Position numbers and translations under genes: made by a program | Assembly: GCA_021904315.1 (NCBI GenBank) | Contig: CM038916.1 | Location: 12,737,065 to 12,801,064 of the forward strand | DNA length: 64,000 nucleotides | Source of the DNA: Sphagnum magellanicum | Lineage: Eukaryota > Streptophyta > Sphagnopsida > Sphagnales > Sphagnaceae | Direction: 5' to 3' | Notes under the pieces: model-generated | Told to the model about the DNA's origin: nothing | Database searches by the model: none | The model's input: the letters and a program-made list of their open reading frames with translations, nothing else | In this document: in pieces, positions 14,001 through 26,094 of the stretch | Position numbering within the stretch: the first letter of the stretch is position 1 | Layout of the letters: each line of letters opens with the position of its first letter

Positions 14001-17000
14001 TTTAAAATATTTTAATCAAGTAAAAATAAATGGTAAATGTAATTGCAAAAGGTTATCAAAACAAAAAGCTCTATTCAACCAAAAGAAAAATCAAGAAGAT
14101 ACAAAAGAATATGTGTTTTTCACATATGAAGAAGTTCAAGTTCAAATTCAAACAAAATCCTAACTAGAAGCTAGCTAGTTGGCATCGAACAAGTTTGTAA
14201 TGATTATGTACACCAACTAATAACCTATTTGTAACCTACCATCAACATTATCGCATGCCATTTTTGGTGTTAACAAAAATTTGGTAACATTTTCTAGGTT
14301 GGATGTTACAATTGATTTTGATTGCCTTAATGATCAAGAAATGGAATTTTTATAGGGATTAAAACTTCACACTAGAAATTGGTTTTAATGAAGTACAATA
14401 AATGTTTTTAAGGAAGTTTTGAGGAAATTTATTTTTTGAATAATTTATTAAAAAAACTTTGTTTAATAATTTTGAGTTAAAATTTTGACACATTGATGTC
14501 AATACTTATGTGGGTATGGTGATTTTGGTGGATTCGAGTTTTAATGGATTTTTTAATTTTTATTTAATTTATAATGTAGTTAATCATACCACTTATTCTA
14601 TGATGTGCTAGTTAGGTCTAAAGTAAAAAAACCTAATTAGTAACCAAAGAAGGTGCAAAAAGTTACACGCCTTATATGTAAGTTAATAACCATCAAAATA
14701 AACATTTTGACAAGAAAAGTTCTTGATTCTAGCTTGTATTTATTCTTTGGAAAAATATTAAAATATTTAGAACTTCTTGTAGGTGGGATTGCAATTAATT
14801 TTGGTTTTTTGTAAATTTAGTTAGTTTTCTTAATGGACTGACTTACCTTTGATAGTAGCCTATTTTGTGAAACATGTCTTAACATGACCAAATCTTTGTT
14901 GATAATATTTTCATGTGAATAAAAAATGCCCTTAAAAAGCTATAACACATGTGCCAAAGCTATGGTTTAAAGGACATTACTCAATATAAAAAAAACACTT
15001 CATTTTTCCATATAAAATAAGTGATGATAGGATATTAATTTAGACCTTGGTTTAAGGTGCATTGGCAACTTTGGGTGCTTTTACCTTAATCATCCATTTC
15101 AATGTGGCAAAAAAATAGAAACAATGAAAGACAATGTGATGAATATGGCTAGCAGTTTATTATTCATATACATCATACTATTAATGCTTTTGAACAATAT
15201 TCCAAATAATGTTATACAAAAAATTGGTAGAATTTTATAAGTGTAATTGGAGGTGTTTTATCTTTTATATAATTTTGCCTTGGAAGACACCTTACATGTA
15301 AAGTTCCTCATTTTGGGGAATGTGTAAGCAATTTCTAATTTAGTCAAACCTTATGAGGAATCTTATGTTATTTTACTTATATCCTACTTGATTTTATTTT
15401 TCTATTATAGTGTTACTTTTCAAACATATTTTGAAAACATAGATGATAGGTTGCACAGAATATAATCATACATGTAAGGCATTCAAATGAATCACAACCT
15501 TTTGATATGAAAGAAAAATTCTCCCATTTCATTACACCGAATAAGGACCTCAAATGGGGTCATTTTGTGAAGTTCAAATCCCACATTCAACTATCATCTC
15601 ATGTGGGAGCCTTCATTCCCTTAATAGCCCCATTTTTAGTCCTTACCCTACACATCAAAGGTGACCAAAGGATTATCATTTCTAGAGACCTAAGAAAGGA
15701 AACTTAATAGAAAAATGAAAAGAAAAAAGGAAAAAATAAACACAAGTGGTACACAATGAAATGTTGAAAAAACAAAAGCTAAAGCCGGACAAAAGATGAG
15801 TTGTGAAAGAGTAGGAAGTCATTCAGACTTTGTTCAAATGAAATGTTAATTGGATCTAAGAAAATAAATTGTTCTTGGTGTGCATTGGAGCTTTCCCAAG
15901 ATAGGGAAAATGAAAAAAACACTCGTTTGCATTTTGTAAATATGTCAATCACTTGAAACATATTAATGCAAATAAACGTTTTGTTTTACTCAATGTGTTC
16001 AAATATAATAGTTTGGCCAAATGCTACATTATGTACAATTTATTAAAAAAAATGTATTGAAAATGAAATTTTTCGTTCAACTAAAATATCACATTGTGTT
16101 GTAGAAAGATGAAAATATGAACATTGGCTTGTAACTTATTGTCATATGAAATGTTAATATCTCATCAACATCACCAATTTATCAAAGGAAATAATGTTTC
16201 CAAAAAAGGATTCAAACTCAAAAACTATGAGGTAAAATTGAAAAGTTATATGCAAGTAGAATTGAATCTTTTTATTTATTGATGTGAGTTTTAAAATTGA
16301 TATATACTAGTCCAAGGTAAAAAAGAATGACTTCGAAAAAATCAAAGTATTTTGTTGATAGTTATTTCCTACTTGAAATTATATTTCCATTTACTATGTG
16401 TTAGGTAAAAGATCTATTAGTCAAATGTGGTATATTAAAAAAATGGTAAAATTGGTGCCCTTTAGTCCAAAACATAGATACATGTATTATCTATAAATCT
16501 TCACTTGCATAAAATTAACATTTGGTAAAAGGCAATAGCCATAACAATTGGTGAAGAACATATTATTTACCAATGGCCAAATAAATAGTCATTTCTTTTT
16601 CATCTTAACACATGCCATTATCACACATGGCATCCATTCATTAATTTAAAAATATTAAAAACGCTTACAATGTATTTATTTGGAAATTAAAATAGTTCAA
16701 AGGATAGTTTTTCATTGATGACATTCAACAATAAGCCCAATAGAGACCAAAGTTTTAAATTATATTTAAATTTACAATGCATGTCACAAAAACATGTATA
16801 CTTCTTTAAAAAATAAAACATTTTGTATTATAACTCATGTAGTTTAATTCATCATTCATGGATGAAAATTATCCATTTTCCTTCATTTTTATTCCTTTAA
16901 ATATGAGTCCTATGGAGAGATGTTCCACCTCTTGATCTCAAAGTCAATCCCCATAATTAATTGTTGCAAAAATTAGATCTATAAAAAAAAACATTTCACC

Positions 17001-17124
17001 AAATTGAACATTTGTTAATAAATCATTTGTTGTCACTACCAAGATGTGTATATCCTCAACATGGGAATGATATTGACAATCAAATAGTTCCAAATAACTT
17101 TGATATATGCCACAAATCGTATCC
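8031..17124. other. Long AT-rich stretch without recognisable genes
   Basis: I found no protein domain, RNA gene or transposon end I could name. The only structures noted are the 12-bp inverted repeat at 11262-11329 and runs of A and T. The open frames are short and do not look like proteins. Old, unrecognisable repeat remains are likely. Confidence 0.4.
11262..11329. repeat. Perfect 12-bp inverted repeat with 44-nt loop
   Basis: ataatgtcccaa at 11262-11273 pairs perfectly with ttgggacattat at 11318-11329. No transposon or terminator context was recognised. Confidence 0.6.
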
Positions 17125-17146
17125 ATATATATATATATATATATAT
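17125..17146. repeat. (AT)11 microsatellite
   Basis: An uninterrupted AT dinucleotide run of 22 bases. Confidence 0.95.
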
Positions 17147-18289
17147 TATGTGCATTTTGTGATAGTCATTTTGTCACTCCCACATTACATTTTCTTGTTG
17201 CAAAAGCCTTTTGTAAGAACATTTCCACCAATTGCATCAAAATTTCCTTTTATATTAGCTAAAGGTAAATACCATCCCAATCCCATGCATAAACCTTTCA
17301 AAATACAACTTCAAAATTGATGTAATGTTTATTGCTTACATTTAGGCCAATCAAAACCCTAACAGACCAATGCAATGAATTAGTTTGAAGGGGTTTAATT
17401 TTACTCATCATAAATGGCATATTTGTAAGGATGTAGGGGTTTTAACATCACTTTGTTGTTCATATTTAATGTCAAGGTGCCTATGGTGTATCATGTGGTG
17501 GAGATGTTCTAAACAATGAAAAGGGTGGAGAGGATGAGAACACATCAAATGACCAAGTTAATCATAGTCATCAATGGCGGGGGAAATTTGCAATTGGAAA
17601 GGTTATAAATATAGCAAGAATGATTCATGGATCAATAATGGGCCATATTTTTGAAAATTTTAAGAACTTGAACATTATTATTATGTTGAGATGCTCCATG
17701 GTCCTACCATGGTACAAGATGGTGAAGAACAAATCAAAGTAGTTATCAACCTAGATGATACTACTTTTGATCTATAAGTAGAAGTGTAAAATTTCCAGAT
17801 CTAATACTTTAGGCAATGAGCTTGCACAACTTGGGACATCACATCTATTTGCTAAATACATGAGGGGCAAAGAACCATTAGTAGATTAATCAATGTCAAA
17901 TGAACTTGTAATGTTTAATGAATATTTAGGTGTTTTATTAATGGACAAGGCACTAATAGAAGAGTTTAGAGAGAAAAGTGAATAACAAAGACAAATAATC
18001 TTTAAATATGCTAGAGAAAACAACTCAAATAATAACTTAGAAATGTGCAAGGATAAAGTTTACTCAAGCTTGGTTTATAGTAGTTATAAAGGATGTGAAG
18101 GACCAATTCCACAATAACTTTCAAATAAGTCTCTTAGCAGATCCATTAAGGATTTAAGGTGTATATCGGAACCACAACATAAGATTAACAAAAAGTCGAA
18201 AAATAAGCAAGCATTAAAATGCAAGTATGAGGGTACGTCTAATTTTTTATTGCAAGAGTAGGGGGCAGGAGGAACATGGTTATGAAAAA
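17147..18289. other. Intergenic stretch, nothing recognised
   Basis: From about 17500 the plus strand has a less AT-rich stretch with scattered short open frames. No domain is recognisable. It could be a decayed retroelement gag region, but nothing proves it. Confidence 0.3.
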
Positions 18290-19140
18290 AAGGAAAAAAA
18301 GAAAAGAAAGGGGAGTTGAAGCTCCCTCTTTGTTGGCGATGGCAGGCCTAGTTGCACCTAGAAGCACAGACCAAAACTTTAAAATAAAAATAAAAAACAA
18401 GGAGTCCAAGCTCTCCGTCTATTGGTGACGATGGGCCTAATTGCACCCAAAAGTAGAGAAGAAAACAAAAAACAAACAAACAGACTTTCCCTTTATTGGT
18501 GATGACGGTTGCTCCCCCACCCAACTGCACTAAAAAACATATTAAAAAAAAAGAAAAAGAAGTGGAGTTGAAGCTCCCCCTCCTCCCTCTCTATTGGCAA
18601 TGGTAGGGAGCAAAGCTTCTCCATCAAACTACACCCACAAGCACAAAAAAATCAGAAAAAAGGGAGTTGAAACTCCCCCTTTTATTGGTGATGGCAGGCC
18701 CAACGACACCCAGAAGCATAGAAAAAACAAAAAAAAGGGGAATCGAAGCTCCCCTTTTACTGGTGATGGCAGGCCCAGTTGTGCCCATAAGCATAGAAAA
18801 AAAACAAAAAAGGGAAGCCGAAATTCGACGTTTGTTGGCATTGGCAGGTCCAATTGTGCTTAGAAGCATAGGAAAAAACAAAAAAGAAAAAGAAAAAAGG
18901 GGGAGCCAAAGCTCCCCCACCTCTATTGGCAATGGTAGGCCCATCTATGTTTAGAAGGATAAGAAAAACAAGAAAAAAAAACGAAAAAGGGGGAGCCGAA
19001 GCTCCCCCACCTTTATTGGCAATGGTAGGCCCATCTGTGTTTAGAAGCATAAGAAAAACAAGAAAAAAAAACGAAAAAGGGGGAGCCAAAGCTCCCCCAC
19101 TATTAGTGAAGCTCCTTCGCCCACCTATGCCCAAAAACAC
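18290..19140. repeat. Tandem array of about 10 units, each with a hairpin
   Basis: Units of about 75-95 bp repeat from about 18300 to 19140. Each unit has a short inverted repeat (gggagc, then gaa, then gctccc, as near 18990), then ttattggcaatggtaggccc, a cysteine/histidine-coding stretch with agaagcat, then an A-rich run. The last three units (from about 18899) are most alike, the early ones most diverged. Several long overlapping open frames on both strands (18594-19351) arise only because the repeat lacks stops, and I do not call them genes. Confidence 0.85.
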
Positions 19141-19163
19141 AAGAAGAAGAAGAAGAAGAAGAA
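19138..19163. repeat. (AAG)n microsatellite
   Basis: A run of about eight AAG units at the end of the hairpin array. Confidence 0.85.
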
Positions 19164-19556
19164 TGGGTGCATGCTTACCTTGGAGTAGTCGATGGAACTC
19201 CCACAACTTCAAATGCTCATGTTCAAGCTCTAAGCTCTCTAGGCTTGTTGCTTTGAAGGTCATGCTCCAAGGTCTCCAAGAGTTTCACTTGTTAAACATT
19301 CCAAGCTCCAAGCTTTCCAAGCTCACACTAAATCGTAAACCCAAATGTTGAAGTTGCGGTGATGGAATGAATGCAAGAGAAGTTGAGGGAGGAGGGGTCA
19401 ATAGGATTGATGAGGTAGATAGGAGGAAGGGTGGTAGGTAGATTGGAAGGGGAGGTATGAAATTATAAATTGGAGGGGTCAAGGGTGGGGAGGAAAAAAA
19501 AAGATAGTTAGGGAAAAAAATGTAAGGTGGAAAAAAAAAAACAAAAAGAATATTTA

Positions 19557-19625
19557 GCTGGTATGGTTATTGCACTAGCCGCCTTAATAAGTGATCATTG
19601 AAACCATGTTCTAAGTGTGGTACCA
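19557..19625 (+). repeat. Copy 1 of a shared 66-bp block
   Basis: The block runs from tagctgg through atggttat, gcgcctt-like, gtgatca and tgaaaccatgttct, and recurs at about 32932-33000. Only this block is shared by eye. It resembles the 5' half of a tRNA-like sequence (a possible box A) but no box B follows. It could be a SINE or LTR end. Confidence 0.5.
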
Positions 19626-19641
19626 ATTATTTACGCAGAGA

Positions 19642-19753
19642 ACTGAGAGTACTTAACTTCTTTGCAGTAAGCACCCAACCTGTTGGGCATGAGTTTAACT
19701 GAGAGTACTTAACTTCTTTGCAGTAAGCACCCAACCTGTTGGGCAGGAGTTTA
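19642..19753. repeat. 56-bp direct duplication
   Basis: Two nearly identical 56-bp units start at 19642 and 19698 (actgagagtacttaac…). I see only one difference (gcatgag versus gcaggag), so the duplication is recent compared with the surrounding repeats. Confidence 0.93.
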
Positions 19754-22700
19754 ACTCTCTGACAAATAGTGGGTTTTAAGCTAGTACATGACACATGCCT
19801 CTACCTACACCACCTTACACAGAAATGAAATGTTCACCATAAACAATTTTGAGAAAAACCATTTTTTGTTTTAAAGTGTGTATGTAGCTTAGGAAGGGGT
19901 TAAGAACTATGAAGATTAATTTTTGATTAATCCTTTTTAGCACATAGGTAGACTATCAAACATATTTCAAAACGATGCTTATAATATTCATCTTTCATAT
20001 AATTTTCAACATGAAACTTTACACTTTTTTGGGATAGGATCACCCACATACCTAAAGTCAAATATTTATGTGAGAACTACACCCCAAGGGAGTTCATCAC
20101 ACGCACCTAAAGACTCTCTTTTATGAAGATCATTCACCAAAGACTATAAAGTTTACATCATGATATTCACAATAATCTCCACATTTTATTTCTTCAAAGA
20201 TTCTTATTCACATATGATATTTCTACAAGTTTTGATTCGACTAACAACGTGAAATTATTGAATGCAAATTATGAGCTCAAAAGTTCCAATCTCTACCCCT
20301 TATATATTTGAAAGAAAGAAATCAATGAATAGTTAACCAAATTCATTTACATCTATTCCCTATGTATCAAACCAATCGTCAAAAATCACTTATAACTTTT
20401 CATCCTTCCATGGACATGTTTTACATTATTGGGAATCTAAGATTTGGTTAAGTTTACATCCTTGACATCCCATTATTATTAACTCGAAATAATTATTTGA
20501 TTATTCATAATCATTCTTTATGCCCTTAGTCAAAAGATTTCCCTTGTTTGTTTTCCTTATTTTTATCCATACTAATACCCCAACATTAATACTATTATTT
20601 ATAATTATCAGTAGTTATTTTGTTGCTACATGTACCCTAAACATGTGAAGAAAGTGACTGTAGGTTCACAAATGTGTAACCCACTCCCTAGCTTGGTGAA
20701 TATGATACCTTAGCAAAGTTTACTAGTCTCCTTATTCACAAAATTTTGCACCCACATCCGCATGAAAGTGTTCTTATTAATTGTACAGCATGAGGTGGTT
20801 GGGTCATTAACATTGAAAACAATAAAAACAAAACAATGCATCTTTTAAAAGTGGGTGCTTTGTGTTTTCATACCTTGAGACAAGTTGAAAGTCATCAGAA
20901 GTTGCAACTTGCAAGTCGGGTATGCTGAAATCTTTATTGGCCAATATGGGTTATTGACACCAAGTTGGCTTGTGAAGGCCAAGGCAAATTGACCCCCCAC
21001 TTTGGGATCTTGGTAAAAACCCCAAAACCCATTTAAATTACTTATATCATCTCCATAGACTAAATTGAATCCTTGCATCCAAATTTATAATTTTTGGGGC
21101 CTAAAGTTTAATATGGCCATTCAAATGGGTTTTGTGATCCCAATGTGGGGGTCAATTCACCTTGTTTGGCTAGTAAATAACTCAACATGCGTGCAGATGT
21201 CAAACCATACCTTGATGCACTTCTTGACAATATGTCCACCACATCAAATATTGGGTTCGCCACATGTAAATTGACAATGTGCATTTTGGACGTTCGTAAA
21301 GTTTTCACCCCATCTGACATCCCAGGTCCAATAGTGTTTGTAACAATTGTAGGTATCTTGTAGTCGTGCAATTTCAACTTTAGTATTATGATCATTTAAT
21401 TAACCACACTAGTTTTAGCGGTATGCTTGAATTAGGTGAAATTATATCATATTCAAAGTACCTAGCAATTATGTAATCTTATTTACAACTATTCTTTTGT
21501 AAAAGTTATTTCACAACATTTTCTTAATAATTCTAATATCTATGTACAAGGACACAATAAACATTGTCTTAAATATGCGTGTGGTAGATCATCAAATCTA
21601 TTCTAGAGTTCCACCTTGTCGAAGGGTAAGTTCCAATTAAGCTGGAGAATTCCAAAGCTATTTCCAAACATTAGAAAATTGACATATTGATTACATCATG
21701 ACTACTTTTAATCTGAGTCTCAATTTAATGTGTAGATCAGTGTTGTGCAAGTATTGGATTTTACACACACCAGACTGGTCCTGGTATGTTTAGTATCATG
21801 GAGGTGGGGTATGAATATGTTTCAGGTATGTAACTGAAGTGATCAAATTAGGTCTCAATCTGGTAGTAAAATCTAAAATATGAGATTGAGTATAAATCTG
21901 GTATCAATCATATTTTTAAAAAGTTGATACACAAAGATATCACCCTTGGTCCTGGCATGTTTTCAAGGCAGTCTGAAAAACTCTAAACCCTACACAATGC
22001 TAACACATATATTTCATAGTGAACCAATAGAAGCATGCAACCAATAAACATTAATTACCGCCTTTATTGTTGCACACCTTCACCTCTTTCCCATTACTCA
22101 TTACCTTAAATCTTAAAAGTCCCATATCCAGGACCTAGAAACAGGTGTGCATAACATTGAAGTGCCTAGAATCGAACACAATACAAAGACCTCAATGAAA
22201 CAGCGCAAAAAACCTTCAGTCCTAATTCTCAGTCGCAGAATAATGGAGGAGAAGACCAGTCTGATCTGTTACAAACTGGGGCATAGCATACGTGAAGACC
22301 AGTGGGTATGTTACGAGACTGAGTATTGGCAAAACCTCATACCAGGGTGGTATGGTTTTTAATACCAAGGCTCATACCGGAGTTGATGCCTTGGCCTACC
22401 CCTATACACCCACACGACACTGGCGTAGATCCCCTAGGTACATCTGTTCTTGCTATTTTACACACCAAGTTCAATAACTACAAATGATACACTTTGGGGT
22501 CGGGACACTCTCATGAATACTAGGTGTCTACTAAATCATCACTGATTGAAAACAAATTGGTTTGTAAGCATGCCTTTTCCTTTGAAAAATATGTTTAAAT
22601 TTGATGGCAGAAAATCCAATCTCTGGTTGCATACATAGATCAAATGACATCAATTGATCCTTCACCTAATTCTGAAAAAAGAAGTTTCTAGTTGTGCTAA

Positions 22701-23091
22701 TAATGAGAAACTAGTTTGGGAAAGTGTGGAGTGCAGCCTAGTTTTAATACTTACCAGCAAAAGATCAAAACTAGTTTTCTCAATACGGTATTTTCATTTT
22801 CTCTGATCCTCAGTATGAGGAAAATATGCCACTGAGATAAAATGAATTCTGACTAGAATCCACAATAGAATTTTGATTCATGAAAATGTGTTCTATTCAA
22901 GAAAAAGTAAGCAAAAGCTGGTCTCAACAAACTGCTTCCTTTCATACATGAAAATCAATACAAAAATATTTTTTTCGAAATTAGAAAACAAACTATGTCC
23001 TGAAGAAAATGACTATGCTTTTGAAAACAACATTATGAGTAGGGTAAAGCCCCATGATGAGGGCATTATGGAAATAAGGGCCCCCTGAGGT
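19754..23091. other. Intergenic DNA, no gene recognised
   Basis: Nothing domain-like was found on either strand. Between about 21760 and 22400 there are repeated ctggtatg / catacc motifs in both orientations, which may be the remains of an element with inverted ends. No boundaries could be set. Confidence 0.35.
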
Positions 23092-23811
23092 GGGAGCCGA
23101 GGGGAGGCCCATGTTCCACAAATGCCCGAGAACAAGGGCTTTACACTGCATAAAGAATTATTTTTACCAGAAATTTTCTTTTACTTCAAGTCGAATTGTA
23201 CAAGGTGAAGTTTAAAAATGGAGCGGATAATACAAGACAGAGTTGTCAGAGAAATCATTGTATCTTTGAAAGCTAATTAAGATATCTTTAGCTAGAAAGA
23301 TAAAAAATTCATAATGCCCTCCAAAAAACGTAATGCCCGCCCTCGAAATGGATGCAAATTTTTGAGATATAACAGGCCCTCAAAATACACTGAAGAATTT
23401 CCTGTACGTCTTCACGTCAAAAAATAAGTTTGGTTTTTAGTTCTGACAAATGCAAAACTTAGTTTGGGTTAGGATTGATGATTTAATCAAATTGACAGAT
23501 GGCATATTAACTTGGTTCAGATTAAATTTTTGGACAAAATCAAAATCTGCGAATGTTTTGTGCAGGATTTAATACCTTAAAAACATAAGGTTCACTCCCC
23601 TTTCGAGGAGGAAGCTTACATTTTCAAATGTTTGTCCGTAGAAGCGTGAGGTCTCCACGACGCTTTCAAGGCGCCTTACACAGATTAAAAATGTTTCCTA
23701 GGTATGCTACATCTACAAGTGGCTGGTTACCTACTTAGAGGACTCCTTGTAGGCCGAATGTACTGCTTGCGACTATGGTGCCCCCCCTGGTCCACACATG
23801 TTGAGCCTAGG
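23092..23811 (-). repeat. Right arm of inverted duplication, distal part
   Basis: The reverse complement of this block matches 988-1752. Shared landmarks include the 'cctaggctcaacatgtgtgg' junction end, the gggagtgaacctta motif and the gagggcattacg repeats. The block looks like a decayed repeat with regulatory-type sequence and not coding DNA. A long open frame starting at 23704 shows no domain. Confidence 0.85.
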
Positions 23812-26094
23812 CTTACAATAAATTGGGTCTCATTCTTTGAGCCCACCAATGGCGGATTCCCCAAATGGAGGGCTGAACATGACAGTCACCTCATCCTAGG
23901 CTCCTTATCACAGGAACACTCACCATTGGGCCTTACCCCGGACATAACTTGTAACTTCCTGTTCCGTCTCTTTCAGGTGAAGTACTGCCTTTTTCTTTCA
24001 TTTGTTTATTTGAGGACCATTGTTGAGCAGAAGATTTCTTCAATTGCTGTCTTCCAAGTTGGAAGATTTCTTCCACTCTCTAGCCCATCCTCTTCATCTG
24101 TTTCTTTCCTTCCAAACCTTAAAGAGAAAGCCAGTGCTTTTATGTAAGAAAATCGTAGCCCTCTTGGTCCTTCCATTTTTTTCTGTGCCTGTCACTTGGG
24201 CTTCCACCCTTGTGCCTAGGCACCTCAAAACATGAAAGGGCTTCTAGAACTACCCTTCTCCTATATATAATTCATTGTTTTGTTACATCTGGCAGGGGTG
24301 AAACCACGACATGTTCGTTAAATGGATTGTCAGCAACAAGTTTCCTGCCGAACTGTCTTACCTGACTTATAAGAGGCCTGGCGAAAGATGGTACCACTGT
24401 GGGACCGTGCTAGTTTACCCTAGCTATCGGAATACCACCTCAAGCTCCTAGGTCTTGGGACCCGTGGAGTAAAAGATTCCTTGGGATTGCTGGCCAGCAC
24501 ATTCAAGTTAGGGAGACTTTTTGTGACAAATTTGGTAGGAAATGATGGGGATCAGTATAACACCTCATGTTGAGGTGTTGAGCCTTTTATTTCGTGAGCG
24601 CCCACATAAACGGCACATGCCACAATAGTCGAATAATTTTCTTAAAAACTCAACCATACCAGTTTTGGGGGGAAAATATCAAACTGGCCAAGGGTCTTCA
24701 ATGCAGTCAGTACAAAAGTACTGCTGCGATTTCTTCCATGCAGTCTGCCCTTTGCCCGGGTCATATTTTCTGTAAAAAATTGGGTGATACCAAGGCACGT
24801 TTTGCCCTTGTAACGTCCCATGTTATGAATGTTTCCAAGGGCACATAACACGCCAAGTAGCATGTTACATACCCCTGTTACCCCTAACAAGTCTCAACCG
24901 AACGTGTGTAACATGGACCCAAAACGTGTCTAAGAGTCACAAGGTGAAAATGAACAGGGCAAAGGGCAGACTGGGAGAAAAAAATCGCAGCAGTACTTTT
25001 GTACTGACCGCATTGAAGACCCTTGGCCGATTTAACAAAACCTAACCAAAATGGCTTTCGTATGCATTTTTGCTCAAGGTATTGAAGCTCGCCTAGCAAA
25101 AGGCACGGCAAATCCTCATACTTGCAATTAACTAAGTTGATTTGTTAAATAGTTTGATTGATCCAGGTGGGCTACTATTGTAAATTACCCATCATTTGTA
25201 GTCATAGTTTTGCTATTTGTCATTGTACAATGTCCTTATTCAAAGGCTTCTTAAATATTAAGTTCTAGTGCACAATATGTGTTTGTAAGCTGCAAAAGAT
25301 GGTTTTTCCTCAAATTATCTTTTTCTGATTCAGGACCCCATGATTCATGTACAAATTGAAATTTTTGGTCCTAGAAATAGAGGGTTGGTAAACATTGATG
25401 CCATTTGGTGAACTTTTGTATGATTTAAATTGATTCTTTTTGGATTTGAAATTTGATTACCTATGCTATGTGGATTTAAATATAAGTGGTACAACTTTCT
25501 TGTGTAGTTTTTTGCATGGAGATCTAATCATTGGATTTATCAATTACAACTGTTTTGTTAGGGGTGCAAAGACAAAAAGGTCTGTTCTCGTTGTAGACAT
25601 TGTTCAATAAAAATTTGAGAAACAGAAACACCATTTGGAAGGTAGAAAAAGATTGAGAAAATTGAATGGAAAACAGTTCATAAAGAGTAATTGCAATAAT
25701 ACCTATTCAATTTCAGCGATAATTATATTAATTTATAAAATTCTAAAAATTCTAAAAACTACAAGCCCAACCGCCAGAAGTCAAGTGGAGTCCTCGTTCC
25801 TATAACCAATTACTTTGATGAGATAAGTTTTTCTCTTTTGATGCAATCTTCCAATGGACATTAGGTAGTAGGTACCATGATCAATCATCATTCTTCAAAA
25901 TTCTTATTTCAACATAATATGGGACCTAATTTTTCAAATTTTACATAAGATTTTATTGCCGAATTCAGTCTTGAAAAATAAAATACTTATATGATGGCCT
26001 TTTTAATATTTTCCATGACACCTCCAAAGCAAGATAGTACATTATTGAAGGACAATTATGCCCCTGGTTTTCTATGCTTATGTTGTGGTAATGG
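23812..26094. other. 2.28-kb segment present only in the right arm
   Basis: In the left arm the flanking sequences are joined directly at about 987/988. The segment holds a TATA-like run near 24260 (tatatataattc), the foldback at 24606-25050, and AT-rich DNA. No target-site duplication was found. The join in the left arm shares only ct, so deletion from the left arm is as likely as insertion here. Confidence 0.6.
24606..25075. repeat. Foldback with arms of about 100-150 bp
   Basis: The block at about 24640-24765 (ggccaagggtcttcaatgc, gtacaaaagtactgctgcga, cagtctgccctttgccc) returns in reverse complement at about 24950-25060. The spacer is about 190 bp. The arms are close to 90 per cent alike in the core and fade outward. 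It would form a long RNA or DNA hairpin. The open frames on each arm are mirror images of each other and not genes. Confidence 0.85.

Noticed and set aside
18594-19351. Several overlapping open frames of 90-170 codons on both strands
   Set aside because: They come from a tandem repeat without stops. The peptides are the same low-complexity unit read in different frames.
23704-24147. 147-codon open frame as a gene
   Set aside because: It crosses the boundary of the duplicated block and the extra segment, has no domain, and the left arm does not preserve it.
24594-25111. Open frames of 75-84 codons on both strands
   Set aside because: They are mirror images produced by the foldback and match no domain.
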